NCBI GenBank assembly: GCA_036522275.1
Contig: DATDGC010000057.1
Coordinates: forward strand, 1 to 64,000
From: JAHFRG01 sp036522275
Lineage (GTDB): Bacteria > Pseudomonadota > Gammaproteobacteria > Burkholderiales > JAHFRG01
Length of the DNA stretch: 64,000 nucleotides
Direction of reading: 5' to 3'
A program made the position numbers and the translations under genes. Shown piece after piece: positions 24,539-33,654 of the stretch. Each line of letters opens with the position of its first letter. The first letter of the stretch is position 1. Under the pieces are notes generated by a model. It ran no database searches, had not been told where the DNA came from, and saw nothing but the letters and a program-made list of their open reading frames with translations.

Positions 24539-25999
24539 ATGCGAGTAGTTCAAAAAGCATTTACCTTTGACGATGTTCTGCTGGTTCCCGCCCACTCCAC
24601 AGTCCTGCCGCGCGACGTAAGCCTCTCCACGCAACTCACCCGCGCCATTACTCTTGATATCCCGCTGATCTCTTCGGCCATGGACACCGTGACCGAAGCG
24701 CGCCTTGCCATTGCCGTGGCGCAAGAGGGCGGCGTCGGCATTATTCATAAGAACATGCAACCCAAGGCGCAGGCCACGGAAGTGGCCAAGGTCAAGCGTT
24801 TTGAGAGCGGGGTGGTGAAAGACCCGATTACTATTTCCCAGAACATGAAAGTGCGTGATGTGGTTAACCTCACGCAGCAGCACAAGATTTCCGGTTTGCC
24901 GGTGGTCGACGGCACCCGCGTCGTCGGCATCGTTACCAACCGCGATTTGCGCTTTGAGACCAACCTCGACCAGCCGATCAAAAACATCATGACCCCACGC
25001 GAGCGGCTGGTGACGGTGAAAGAAGGTGCGAGCCGCGAGGAGGCGCTGAAACTGATGCACAAATACCGTTTGGAGCGGGTATTGGTGATAAACGACAATT
25101 TTGAGCTGAAAGGGCTGATCACGGTCAAGGACATCCTTAAATCCACTGAACACCCAAGCGCATGCAAGGATGAACTTGGCCGGTTGCGGGTGGGCGCGGC
25201 GGTGGGCGTGGGCGAAGATGCGGAAGAGCGGGTCGAATGTCTCGTCGAGTCGGGCGTTGATGTGATCGTGGTGGACACCGCCCACGGCCATGCGCAGAAC
25301 GTGCTGGATCGCGTGAAATGGGTAAAGAAGAACTTTCCGCGAACCCAGGTCATTGGCGGCAACATCGCCACGGCGGAAGCGGCCAAGGCGATGGTGGATC
25401 ACGGCGCAGATGGTGTGAAAGTTGGAATCGGGCCCGGTTCGATTTGCACCACGCGCATCGTCGCCGGTATCGGCGTGCCGCAAGTCACCGCGATTCAGAA
25501 CGTGGCGCAAGCGCTCAAGAATAGCGAAATTCCGGTAATTGCGGATGGCGGCATACGTTACTCAGGTGATATCGCCAAAGCCATCGCTGCAGGCGCGCAT
25601 GTGGTGATGCTCGGCGGTTTGTTTGCCGGCACCGAAGAAGCGCCGGGGGAAATCGAATTGTTCCAGGGGCGCTCGTACAAATCCTATCGCGGAATGGGCT
25701 CGCTCGGCGCCATGCAGCAGGGATCGAGCGACCGCTATTTCCAGGACCCCGAGATGAACGCCGACAAACTGGTGCCGGAAGGTGTCGAAGGCCGGGTGCC
25801 CTACAAAGGCAGTGTGGTGGCGGTGATACAGCAGCTCACGGGAGGTTTGCGCGCCAGTATGGGCTATCTCGGCTGTCTCAATATTACCGAAATGCGCACC
25901 AAAGCCCAATTCGTTGAAATCACTTCCGCGGGCATACGCGAATCACATGTTCACGACGTGCAGATCACCAAGGAGGCGCCGAATTACCACATCGAGTGA
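24539..25999 (+). CDS. guaB: IMP dehydrogenase
   Basis: Oxidises IMP to XMP with NAD, the rate-limiting step of GMP synthesis. 486 residues: TIM barrel interrupted by two CBS domains (about 95-205). The catalytic loop is GPGSICTTR with the active cysteine, followed by GGIRYSGD and the flap region. Complete and of normal length. The guaA start lies 47 bp after its stop, so the two form a guanine-nucleotide operon. Confidence 0.98.
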   Translation: MRVVQKAFTFDDVLLVPAHSTVLPRDVSLSTQLTRAITLDIPLISSAMDTVTEARLAIAVAQEGGVGIIHKNMQPKAQATEVAKVKRFESGVVKDPITISQNMKVRDVVNLTQQHKISGLPVVDGTRVVGIVTNRDLRFETNLDQPIKNIMTPRERLVTVKEGASREEALKLMHKYRLERVLVINDNFELKGLITVKDILKSTEHPSACKDELGRLRVGAAVGVGEDAEERVECLVESGVDVIVVDTAHGHAQNVLDRVKWVKKNFPRTQVIGGNIATAEAAKAMVDHGADGVKVGIGPGSICTTRIVAGIGVPQVTAIQNVAQALKNSEIPVIADGGIRYSGDIAKAIAAGAHVVMLGGLFAGTEEAPGEIELFQGRSYKSYRGMGSLGAMQQGSSDRYFQDPEMNADKLVPEGVEGRVPYKGSVVAVIQQLTGGLRASMGYLGCLNITEMRTKAQFVEITSAGIRESHVHDVQITKEAPNYHIE

Positions 26000-26046
26000 G
26001 GCGCGGAAAATTGCATGACATGGCGCCTCGACACTCACGCCTTGCA

Positions 26047-27672
26047 ATGACGCATCAAAAAATCCTCATCCTTGATTTCGGTTCCCAGTACACGCAGCTG
26101 ATCGCGCGCCGCGTGCGTGAGACCAAAGTTTACTGCGAACTGCACCCCTACGACGTAGGTGAAAGATTCATCCGCAAATTCAACCCGCGCGGCATCATTC
26201 TATCCGGCGGCCCGTCCTCGGTGATCGAAGGGGACACGCCGCGCGCACCGCAGGTCGTGTTCGAGATCGGCGTGCCGGTGCTGGGAATCTGCTACGGCAT
26301 GCAGACCATGGCGGCGCAGCTCGGCGGCGAGGTGGAAAACGCTCTGGTGCGAGAATTCGGTTATGCCGAAGTGCGTGCAAGAGGGCATTCCGAATTGTTG
26401 CGGGAAATCCAGGACCGGACCAATATGGAAGGCCACAGTTTGCTCGACGTGTGGATGAGTCATGGCGACCAAGTGAATGTACTGCCTGGCGGTTTTAAAG
26501 TCATCGCCAACAACGTCGCTACACCGATTGCCGCAATGGCTGACGAAAGCCGCAAGCTTTACGGGTTGCAGTTTCATCCTGAAGTAACCCACACGCCGCA
26601 AGGCAAACGCATCATCGAGCGCTTCGTGCACGAGGTTTGCGGGCTCAAGGGCGACTGGAACATGCCCGATTATTTGGAAGAGGCGGTTGCCAAAATCCGC
26701 AACGAAGTGGGCAAGGAGGAAGTTTTACTTGGACTATCCGGCGGCGTGGATTCGGCAGTCACCGCCACGCTGCTGCATAGGGCTATCGGCAAGCAACTAA
26801 CCTGCGTCTTTGTGGACAATGGGCTGCTGCGGCTCAATGAAGCCAAGCAGGTCATGGATACCTTCAGCCTCAATCTGGGTGTCAAGGTCATTCAGGTGGA
26901 TGCATCCAACAAATTCTTGAAAAAGCTTTCAGGAGTTTTTGATCCGGAACAGAAGCGCAAAATCATCGGCAGGGAATTTATTGAAGTGTTCCAGCGTGAG
27001 GCGAAGAAGCTTCGGCAGGTCAAATGGCTCGCCCAAGGAACGATTTACCCCGACGTGATTGAATCCGCCGGCGCCAAGACCAAAAAGGCGCAGTCCATCA
27101 AATCGCATCACAACGTTGGCGGCCTGCCGAAAACATTGCATCTGAAACTGCTCGAGCCGCTGCGTGAATTGTTCAAGGACGAAGTGCGCGAATTGGGCTT
27201 GGCGTTGGGCTTGCCGCGGGAAATGGTTTACCGCCACCCGTTCCCTGGACCGGGGCTGGGCGTGCGTATCGTGGGTGAGGTGAAAAAGCAATATGCCGAT
27301 TTATTGCGGCGCGCCGACGCCATTTTCATCGAAGAGTTGCGCGCGACACCTTACCTTACCTCCCCATCACAGGGGGAGGGGCAGGGCGGGAGTCGAAATA
27401 TACCCAAGAATTGGTACGACGCCACTGCGCAAGCCTTCGCGGTGTTCCTGCCGGTGAAATCGGTAGGGGTGATGGGCGATGGCCGGACTTATGAATATGT
27501 CGTGTGCCTGCGCGCAGTCACTACCCAGGACTTCATGACCGCGCAGTGGGCGGAGCTTCCTCACGCGTTACTCTCGAAAGTCTCCAACCGCATCATCAAC
27601 GAAGTGCGCGGCATCAACCGCGTGGTGTACGACATTTCCGGTAAGCCGCCGGCGACCATCGAGTGGGAATAA
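26047..27672 (+). CDS. guaA: GMP synthase (glutamine-hydrolysing), with in-frame insertion
   Basis: Converts XMP to GMP. Class I amidotransferase domain (about 1-200) with nucleophile Cys in GICYGMQ, an ATP pyrophosphatase domain with LSGGVDSAV, and a C-terminal dimerisation domain. Start at ATG 26047 (MTHQKILILDFGSQYTQ); an upstream GTG is in frame but unlikely. The protein is 541 residues, longer than usual, because about 20 extra residues (including SPSQGEGQGGSRNIPKN) interrupt the conserved EELR-WYD junction near residue 435. The inserted DNA is palindromic (see repeat). Confidence 0.97.
   Translation: MTHQKILILDFGSQYTQLIARRVRETKVYCELHPYDVGERFIRKFNPRGIILSGGPSSVIEGDTPRAPQVVFEIGVPVLGICYGMQTMAAQLGGEVENALVREFGYAEVRARGHSELLREIQDRTNMEGHSLLDVWMSHGDQVNVLPGGFKVIANNVATPIAAMADESRKLYGLQFHPEVTHTPQGKRIIERFVHEVCGLKGDWNMPDYLEEAVAKIRNEVGKEEVLLGLSGGVDSAVTATLLHRAIGKQLTCVFVDNGLLRLNEAKQVMDTFSLNLGVKVIQVDASNKFLKKLSGVFDPEQKRKIIGREFIEVFQREAKKLRQVKWLAQGTIYPDVIESAGAKTKKAQSIKSHHNVGGLPKTLHLKLLEPLRELFKDEVRELGLALGLPREMVYRHPFPGPGLGVRIVGEVKKQYADLLRRADAIFIEELRATPYLTSPSQGEGQGGSRNIPKNWYDATAQAFAVFLPVKSVGVMGDGRTYEYVVCLRAVTTQDFMTAQWAELPHALLSKVSNRIINEVRGINRVVYDISGKPPATIEWE
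27349..27408 (+). repeat. about 60-bp palindromic element inserted in frame in guaA
   Basis: Relative to GuaA of E. coli, the reading frame gains about 60 bp here. The segment holds CTCCCC-(7)-GGGGAG (27360-27365 / 27373-27378) followed by G-rich GGGCAGGGCGGGAG, like dispersed CTCCC/GGGAG repeats usually found between genes. Its length is a multiple of three and it adds no stop codon. Boundaries are approximate. Confidence 0.65.
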
Positions 27673-27803
27673 CGGCCCGGTTGAGCAATCGGCGAAAAGC
27701 GAGCGAAGCGTTGCAGATAGCCGCTCCACTTGAACTTGATGCCAGGGTTCATGCTAGCCTGCATGCCCAAGACTGCAAGAGATGCCGTTCACTCAGGCGT
27801 CGA

Positions 27804-28253
27804 TTATTTACTGCTGCCACCCGTGAGATCAGAAGGGAATCTGGAAGAGCCGTATCGGATGACCAATGTCGCGAGCGTGAGCAACAGGATCGCTCCCGGA
27901 ATAAAGAGAATGCTCTGATCGGGGTGGTGATTAATTTGTATGTCGGCGATCAACATCCTTGTCAAAGCCGTAATCGCTACATAGATCAGAAACCGGACCG
28001 GCATGTGGTTGGTCTTGAAATAGATGCCGACCATTGCCCCGAGTTCGAGGTAGATAAACAGAAGCAGGATATCCTCGATCGAGGCGTGACTCTTCGTCAC
28101 CATCCCGTAGAACGCGAACGCCGCTGACCATACAATGGCACCCCCGATGGCAAACAATGCCAGATAATGGAAAGCGTCAACCAATAGATTGCCGACAATC
28201 TCCGAGAACCTGTTGATCTTTTGGCGAAGCATGTCGGCCTGCTGTAGTTTCAT
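27804..28253 (-). CDS. psiE: PsiE-family phosphate-starvation-inducible membrane protein
   Basis: 149-residue protein with four predicted membrane helices (about 30-50, 62-80, 84-102, 115-135) and the family pattern LLLFIYLELGAMVGIYF followed by MPVRFLIYVAITALTRMLI. PsiE proteins are induced by phosphate starvation in enterobacteria; biochemical role unknown. Lies opposite to guaA, stop to stop, with 130 bp between. Downstream, 28254-28491 shows no gene. Confidence 0.85.
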   Translation of the reverse strand: MKLQQADMLRQKINRFSEIVGNLLVDAFHYLALFAIGGAIVWSAAFAFYGMVTKSHASIEDILLLFIYLELGAMVGIYFKTNHMPVRFLIYVAITALTRMLIADIQINHHPDQSILFIPGAILLLTLATLVIRYGSSRFPSDLTGGSSK

Positions 28254-28491
28254 AGTCAGTTTCCTCCCCGAATTCTGCGGCCCTCTATTCTGAGCCTTAA
28301 CCAGAAATAACTACCCAGAATTAATTACACCAAATCCTACATGATTTTGTCATCCTGCACTAGAATCAAGGCGTTGATTTACGCCTGCGTGATGAACAAG
28401 GGGGCCGGGGTGCGCACACTCAGCTGGAACGTTTGCAGACGTTTCATGAACATAACCTGTGATATTCTGAAAAACAGTCCTCTAAGTAAAA

Positions 28492-28959
28492 ATGACCAAT
28501 ACGATTGACGACGAGTTAATGCGTGAGGCGCTGGCAATGGCGCAACAAGCCCGGTTGGCCAATGAGGTTCCGGTCGGGGCAGTAGTGGTGAGCAACGGTG
28601 AAATTATCGGCCGCGGTTTTAATGCGCCCATTTCAAAAAATGACCCGAGCGCGCATGCTGAAATTCAGGCCCTGCGCGATGCCGCTGCGCAAATTGGCAA
28701 CTACCGATTGTCCGATTGTACGCTTTACGTGACACTCGAGCCTTGCCCCATGTGCGCGGGCGCCATCATGCAGGCGCGCATTACGCGCCTCATTTACGGT
28801 GCGGCGGATCCGAAGGCTGGCGCTTGCGGCAGTGTGGTAAATCTATTTCAGGAATCGCGGCTCAATCATCACACGCAGGTGGTGGGCGGCGTGCTCGCTG
28901 ACGAATGCGGTGAAAAGCTGAGGCGTTTTTTCGCGGAACGCCGCGGAGCAGAAAACTGA
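28492..28959 (+). CDS. tadA: tRNA(adenine34) deaminase
   Basis: Deaminates A34 to inosine in tRNA-Arg(ACG). 155 residues with the zinc motif HAE (His55, Glu57 as proton shuttle) and PCPMC (Cys85, Cys88). Also shows NEVPVGAVVV and QARITRLIYGAADPKAGA, typical of TadA. Its stop overlaps the start of the L,D-transpeptidase gene by one base (TGATG), so they are coupled. Confidence 0.96.
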   Translation: MTNTIDDELMREALAMAQQARLANEVPVGAVVVSNGEIIGRGFNAPISKNDPSAHAEIQALRDAAAQIGNYRLSDCTLYVTLEPCPMCAGAIMQARITRLIYGAADPKAGACGSVVNLFQESRLNHHTQVVGGVLADECGEKLRRFFAERRGAEN

Positions 28960-29444
28960 TGGCAAAAATCGTTGTGAGCCTGCCGCAGCAAACTCTGACT
29001 TTGCTCGATGAGCAGGGCAGGGAGGTGAGCCGCTATCGGGTTTCCGCCTCAAAAAAAGGCGCGGGAGAATTGAACGGCAGCTACTGCACGCCTCGCGGGC
29101 TGCACGTGATTCGCGCCAAAATCGGCGCCGGCCTGCCGGTGAACACAGTATTTGTCGACCGCCGTCCCACCGGCGAAATTTACACGCACGAACTCGCCAA
29201 GCTCCATCCCGACCGCGATTGGATTCTGACGCGCATTCTCTGGCTTTCCGGCTGCGAAGTCGGATTCAACCGGCTAGGCAACGTTGACACCATGCGTCGT
29301 TATATTTATATCCACGGCAGCCCGGACAGCGTGGAAATGGGCAAGCCTGGCTCAATAGGCTGCATCAGGATGCGCAATCAGGATTTGCTGGGACTCTTCG
29401 ATACAGTAGCGGTCGGCACCCCTGTGGAAATCCGCGAACGCTAG
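28959..29444 (+). CDS. L,D-transpeptidase (YkuD) family protein
   Basis: 161-residue YkuD domain with the catalytic block YIYIHGS (His119) and GSIGCIRM (Cys135). Such enzymes crosslink peptidoglycan or attach lipoproteins. This protein begins directly with the catalytic domain (MAKIVVSLPQQTLTLLDEQG) and has no signal peptide or LysM domain, so either it is exported by another route or acts inside. Short stand-alone versions next to tadA occur in other betaproteobacteria, as far as I recall. Confidence 0.88.
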   Translation: MAKIVVSLPQQTLTLLDEQGREVSRYRVSASKKGAGELNGSYCTPRGLHVIRAKIGAGLPVNTVFVDRRPTGEIYTHELAKLHPDRDWILTRILWLSGCEVGFNRLGNVDTMRRYIYIHGSPDSVEMGKPGSIGCIRMRNQDLLGLFDTVAVGTPVEIRER

Positions 29445-29553
29445 CCCCTTTCGGTCATCCTTTCTTGTATTCACTCGAATTGCGCCGCAGCATTTTTTAA
29501 AGCTCTAATAGCTTATCTAAAACAATATGATGCATATGTGTACAAAATCAATT

Positions 29554-29564
29554 GTGCATTGCAC
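29554..29564. promoter_or_regulatory. palindrome upstream of the SDR gene, possible operator
   Basis: GTGCATTGCAC is an 11-bp perfect palindrome about 55 bp before the SDR start. TGCA-rich palindromes are reported as sites for the PHA regulator PhaR in betaproteobacteria. Assignment is speculative. Confidence 0.25.
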
Positions 29565-29619
29565 CATGCTATGCTAGACTTAACTTATGCCATTGATTTT
29601 ATTGTGAAGGAACATGTGC

Positions 29620-30360
29620 ATGAGACTAGCGAGCAAGGTTGCGATAATAACGGGTGCCGGACGCGGCATCGGGCAGGCCACTGCCATAAAGTTTGCCAAG
29701 GAAGGTGCGAAGGTCATCGCCTGTGATTTGACACCGGAATGGCTGGACGAGACGGTGCAGAAAGTCAAGGCCGGAGGCGGCGAGGCCATGGGTTTTGTCG
29801 TTGATGTGCGCGACAAATCCAGTATCGAAAGCATGGTCAGTACGGTGGTGAAAAAATACGGTCGTATAGACTGCTTGGTGAACAACGCCGGCATTGTCAT
29901 GGACAGCCAGCTTAAGAACATGACCGAAGAGCAATTCGACATGGTAATTGATATAAACCTCAAAGGTGTTTACAACTGTACCAGGGCGGTGGTGGACATC
30001 ATGCTGCGGCAGAATTCAGGAGTGATCCTCAACGCGTCCTCTATCGTCGGACTATATGGCAATTTTGGCCAGACCAATTATGCGGCGAGCAAATTCGGCG
30101 TGATCGGGATGGTCAAGACCTGGGCCCGGGAATTGGGTAAAAGGGGTATCCGCACCAACGCAGTCTGTCCTGGGTTCATTGAAACCCCCATTTTGAGCTC
30201 GATGCCGGATCGAGTGCTGAGAGCCATCGAGGAGAGAGTGCCGCTGGGCCGCCTCGGCAGGCCGGAAGAAATTGCCAACACCTATGCCTTCCTCGCCTCC
30301 GACGAGGCGAGCTACATCAACGGCGCTGTTATCGAAGTGGGCGGAGGCCTCACGATTTAG
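29620..30360 (+). CDS. short-chain dehydrogenase/reductase (FabG/PhaB-like)
   Basis: NAD(P)-dependent SDR of about 246 residues. The cofactor loop is TGAGRGIG, the NNAG motif is present, the catalytic Ser is in NASSIVGLYG, and YxxxK is in NYAASKFG. The C-terminus VIEVGGGLTI is typical of beta-ketoacyl-ACP or acetoacetyl-CoA reductases. With a PHA synthase in the same window, a role as acetoacetyl-CoA reductase is possible but unproven. Start chosen at ATG 29620, 9 bp after GAAGG, over ATG 29614. Single gene, convergent with mtnA; 30361-30501 holds no feature I recognise. Confidence 0.88.
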   Translation: MRLASKVAIITGAGRGIGQATAIKFAKEGAKVIACDLTPEWLDETVQKVKAGGGEAMGFVVDVRDKSSIESMVSTVVKKYGRIDCLVNNAGIVMDSQLKNMTEEQFDMVIDINLKGVYNCTRAVVDIMLRQNSGVILNASSIVGLYGNFGQTNYAASKFGVIGMVKTWARELGKRGIRTNAVCPGFIETPILSSMPDRVLRAIEERVPLGRLGRPEEIANTYAFLASDEASYINGAVIEVGGGLTI

Positions 30361-30501
30361 TAGACCGATGCAAAACTACTACGCTTGACACAACTTTGTT
30401 GCTCAAGGCTCAAAAATCCTCATTTACTTCCGTGTAAACTCCGGTTTTTTCGCCTCTCTCGCCGCGTTCTGCCTACGCTCGTAACGTTTTTCATCGGTCT
30501 G

Positions 30502-31563
30502 TTACTTTTGTCCCTCAAACAGTTTCTTCAGCTTGTCCCGGTTAGGGGAGAACACCACGCCTTTCTCTGTGATAAGCCCGCTCACCAATTCCGCAGGAGT
30601 TACGTCGAACGCCGGGTTGCGTACTTTTGCCCCTTTGGCCGCCCATTGTGTCTGGCGGAATCCCGAAACCTCGGAAGATGAGCGCTCTTCGATGGGAATC
30701 TCGGCGCCACTGGCAACGCCGAGATCTATACTGGAAAGCGGACAGGCGACATAAAAAGGAATATGGTGCCGCTGCGCCAGCACCGCCAGCATGTAAGTGC
30801 CGATCTTGTTAGCCACGTCCCCGTTCGACGCCACGCGGTCGGTGCCGACGATCACCACATCAATTTCTCCGCGGCTCATCAAATGCCCCGCCATATTGTC
30901 GGTAATCAGCGTCACCGGAATGTTTTCTTGAACCAGTTCCCAGGCGGTAAGCCGCGCGCCTTGCAGAAAAGGGCGTGTTTCACCGGTAATTACGTTGACT
31001 CTTTTGCCTGCTTCCACCGCTGAACGGATGACTCCCAGCGCAGTGCCATGACCAGAGGTGGCAAGCGCCCCGGCGTTGCAATAGGTAAGAATTCTTGCGT
31101 TATCTTTAATGAGCGCCACGCCATACTTGCCAATAGCGCGGTTCACACGTAGGTCTTCAGCTTGAATAGCCTGTGCCTCACTTAAAAGTTTTTCTGCAAT
31201 TACCGCATGACTCTGGTGCTTTACCGTGTTCCAGGCTTCTCGCATGCGCTGCAACGCCCAGAATAGATTCACCGCAGTAGGCCGGCTACGCGCAAGATCG
31301 GTAAAGCCTTTTTCCAGAGCCGATTCAAAATCTTTTTCCGATAGGTGCTCCAAGCGCCGCGCTTCCAATGCGATGCCATAGGCTGCGGCGCAACCAATTG
31401 CAGGCGCGCCTCTCACCACCATGTCGCGTATGCCGTCGGCGACAGCTGCTGCAGAATCAAAGCTCACATATTCAAACCGCTCGGGAAGAATGCGCTGGTC
31501 TATCATTTCCAGCTTGTTGTCCCGCCAGCGCAGGGTTTCGACTTTGCTATTAGCTTGGGTCAT
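30502..31563 (-). CDS. mtnA: S-methyl-5-thioribose-1-phosphate isomerase
   Basis: Isomerises methylthioribose-1-P to methylthioribulose-1-P in methylthioadenosine salvage. About 353 residues: ETLRWRDNKLEMIDQRILP start, VRGAPAIGCAAAYG, the catalytic Cys in LTYCNAGALAT, and the Asp in GTDRVASNGDVANKIGTY. Start placed at ATG 31563, four bases after the upstream aldolase stop; another ATG at 31584 would overlap that gene. The rest of the classical pathway (mtnBCD) is absent here. Confidence 0.94.
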   Translation of the reverse strand: MTQANSKVETLRWRDNKLEMIDQRILPERFEYVSFDSAAAVADGIRDMVVRGAPAIGCAAAYGIALEARRLEHLSEKDFESALEKGFTDLARSRPTAVNLFWALQRMREAWNTVKHQSHAVIAEKLLSEAQAIQAEDLRVNRAIGKYGVALIKDNARILTYCNAGALATSGHGTALGVIRSAVEAGKRVNVITGETRPFLQGARLTAWELVQENIPVTLITDNMAGHLMSRGEIDVVIVGTDRVASNGDVANKIGTYMLAVLAQRHHIPFYVACPLSSIDLGVASGAEIPIEERSSSEVSGFRQTQWAAKGAKVRNPAFDVTPAELVSGLITEKGVVFSPNRDKLKKLFEGQK

Positions 31564-31567
31564 TGAT

Positions 31568-33541
31568 TCAAATGACCCGCTCATTGCCGCCGTCTACCGG
31601 CACCTGCGCAGCAGTGGTTTTGGCAAACAGCGGGCCACACATTTCGGCGGCAAGTTCAGCAACATCGTGGCTCGTGACTTCGGTCCTCAGCACATTATTT
31701 ATCTTGTATTGCTTGACGCTGAGGCCGTATTGCGCGGCGCGCGCGGCGAGTACTTGTTCGCTCCATATGGCGGTATCGAACACCGCGTTGGGGTGAATAA
31801 TATTGATACGTATGCTATCTGCACCCCATTCCAATGCTGCCACCCTGGCGAGTTGAATGAGCGCTGCTTTGGAAGCGGAGTAGGCAGCAGCCCCTGGCCC
31901 CGGCGCGGGGACATTCTTCGAGCCGATGATCACCACGCGGCCGCCTTTAAGGGAGAGTTTCAGCAAAGGATGGCATTCGCGCAGCATCAACAGATTGGCA
32001 TCGAGGTTAATATTCATCACCTTGCGCCATTCCTCTCCGTGCAATGCTTCGATGCGGCGGCTTGCCGGGAAAATTCCGGCATTGAGTACCAGCATGTCGA
32101 GACCGCCGAAGGCCTTGACCCCGGATTCAAGCGCGTTTGCCACAGCTTTTTCGCTTGTTATATCGCAACGCACGCCCAAAAAATCGCTGCGTTTGTGCAT
32201 CTGTTCAATAGCCGGATTCAAATCGAGTCCGATGACTGCCGCGCCGCGCACAAGAAGGGAATCCACGCATGCCTTGCCTATGCCTGAGGCTGCGCCGGTG
32301 ACCAAAGCGATTTCGCCGGTGAACACCGGCGGCTTGCCGCTTTTCTTGAGTTTGGCCTGCTCGAGGTCCCAGTATTCGACTTCGAACAATTCTTTTGCGG
32401 GAAGCGCGCGATAACCTCCCAAAGCCATGGCGCGCAAAATGATTTCGATGGTATGCAAATAAATTTCTGCGACAATGGCCGCATCTTTAGCGGTTTGCCC
32501 CACTGTGCACAGGCCAAGCTCCGCATCGAGAATTACCCGCGGCGCGGGATCCAGCATGGTTTTCTTGTCCTTGGCCGCACGCACGTATTGGTGGAAATAT
32601 TCCCGGTACAGCCTGGCATATGACTCAACATTCCTTCCCAGCATCGGCAGCCGTTTGGTGCGGATAACATGATCGGGTGTAGCCGGGCCTTGCTGTGAAA
32701 TTTTCGCAACATTCTTGCGCCGTGCGAATGCCAAGGTTTGGTTATTGGTGCAGGTGCTGAGAATGGCGGGGAAACCCGCAACCTTTGAAATCTCCTTGCG
32801 CAACGAGGTAAGTTCCATTCTCAACGGTTTTTTGGGAATGCCGCTGGTCCGAGAAATGATTTTCCAGGCGCCTTTCCTGGCCAGGTATCTTTCGGCGCGC
32901 GCTACCAGGGAAATCATGCGTTCATAGGATTCTCTGGCGGTAGCGCCGAAAGAAAAAATGCCGTGGTTCATGAGCACCATGCCTATGGTGCCGCGTTTTG
33001 TTTCTTTGGCAAATTGCCTAACACACACCCGCGCCAGGTCGAAGCCCGGCATCACATAAGGAATTATCACCACGCTCTCGCCATAGATTTCCCTGATGTG
33101 TTCCTTGCCATTTGCCGTGTTGGTGACGGCGATCACCGCATCAGCGTGGGTGTGGTCTACGTACTTGTAGGGAAGAATCGCGTGCAGAATGGTCTCGATC
33201 GAAGGCGCAGGAGCTGAAGCGCGCGTCATATGTGTTTTCAGTTCATTCACCATTTGCGGATCGGAGAGTGCATCAAGCTCGGCAAGACGCAGCAAGTGGG
33301 GCAGGCGTACCGGAGAAAAACCGGCAGCTTCTATGGTTTCTAAATCCCAGCCGCTGCCTTTGACGTAAAGGATGTCTTCCTCTTTTCCAAGGATATTGCG
33401 TTCCCTGATCTTGACCGAGGTATTGCCGCCGCCGTGCAGCACCAGAGATTTGTCCCGACCCAGCAGGCGCGAAGTGTAAACGCGCAAACCCAGGTCGCCT
33501 TTGAACCCTGCCGCTTCCCTGTCGTTCCATAAGCTTTTCAT
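31568..33541 (-). CDS. bifunctional class II aldolase / short-chain dehydrogenase
   Basis: 657-residue fusion. The N-terminal part (about 1-380) is a class II aldolase with HGGGNTSVK, DHTHADAV and MNHGIF zinc and phosphate motifs. The C-terminal part (about 405-657) is an SDR with GAASGIGKACV, LNAGIF and YSASKAAL. Relatives are the RhaD/YuxG-type proteins acting on sugar-1-phosphate ketoses. The gene is four bases upstream of mtnA, whose product is a ketose-1-phosphate, so cleavage to DHAP and methylthioacetaldehyde followed by reduction of the aldehyde is a reasonable inference. Complete, no frameshift. Confidence 0.88.
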   Translation of the reverse strand: MKSLWNDREAAGFKGDLGLRVYTSRLLGRDKSLVLHGGGNTSVKIRERNILGKEEDILYVKGSGWDLETIEAAGFSPVRLPHLLRLAELDALSDPQMVNELKTHMTRASAPAPSIETILHAILPYKYVDHTHADAVIAVTNTANGKEHIREIYGESVVIIPYVMPGFDLARVCVRQFAKETKRGTIGMVLMNHGIFSFGATARESYERMISLVARAERYLARKGAWKIISRTSGIPKKPLRMELTSLRKEISKVAGFPAILSTCTNNQTLAFARRKNVAKISQQGPATPDHVIRTKRLPMLGRNVESYARLYREYFHQYVRAAKDKKTMLDPAPRVILDAELGLCTVGQTAKDAAIVAEIYLHTIEIILRAMALGGYRALPAKELFEVEYWDLEQAKLKKSGKPPVFTGEIALVTGAASGIGKACVDSLLVRGAAVIGLDLNPAIEQMHKRSDFLGVRCDITSEKAVANALESGVKAFGGLDMLVLNAGIFPASRRIEALHGEEWRKVMNINLDANLLMLRECHPLLKLSLKGGRVVIIGSKNVPAPGPGAAAYSASKAALIQLARVAALEWGADSIRINIIHPNAVFDTAIWSEQVLAARAAQYGLSVKQYKINNVLRTEVTSHDVAELAAEMCGPLFAKTTAAQVPVDGGNERVI

Positions 33542-33654
33542 GGTTTAATCTCTTGGTTGATGGCGCATTATATATTTGTCTGTGAGGAGAATTCACCAAA
33601 CATACATAAAAGTTACCACTTATGGACGCGGGTATTGCTCATGTAAAAATGACG

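Noticed and set aside
24488..25510. A 340-codon frame antisense to guaB
   Set aside because: Complete overlap with a strongly conserved gene; His/Arg-rich composition typical of antisense frames in GC-rich coding DNA.
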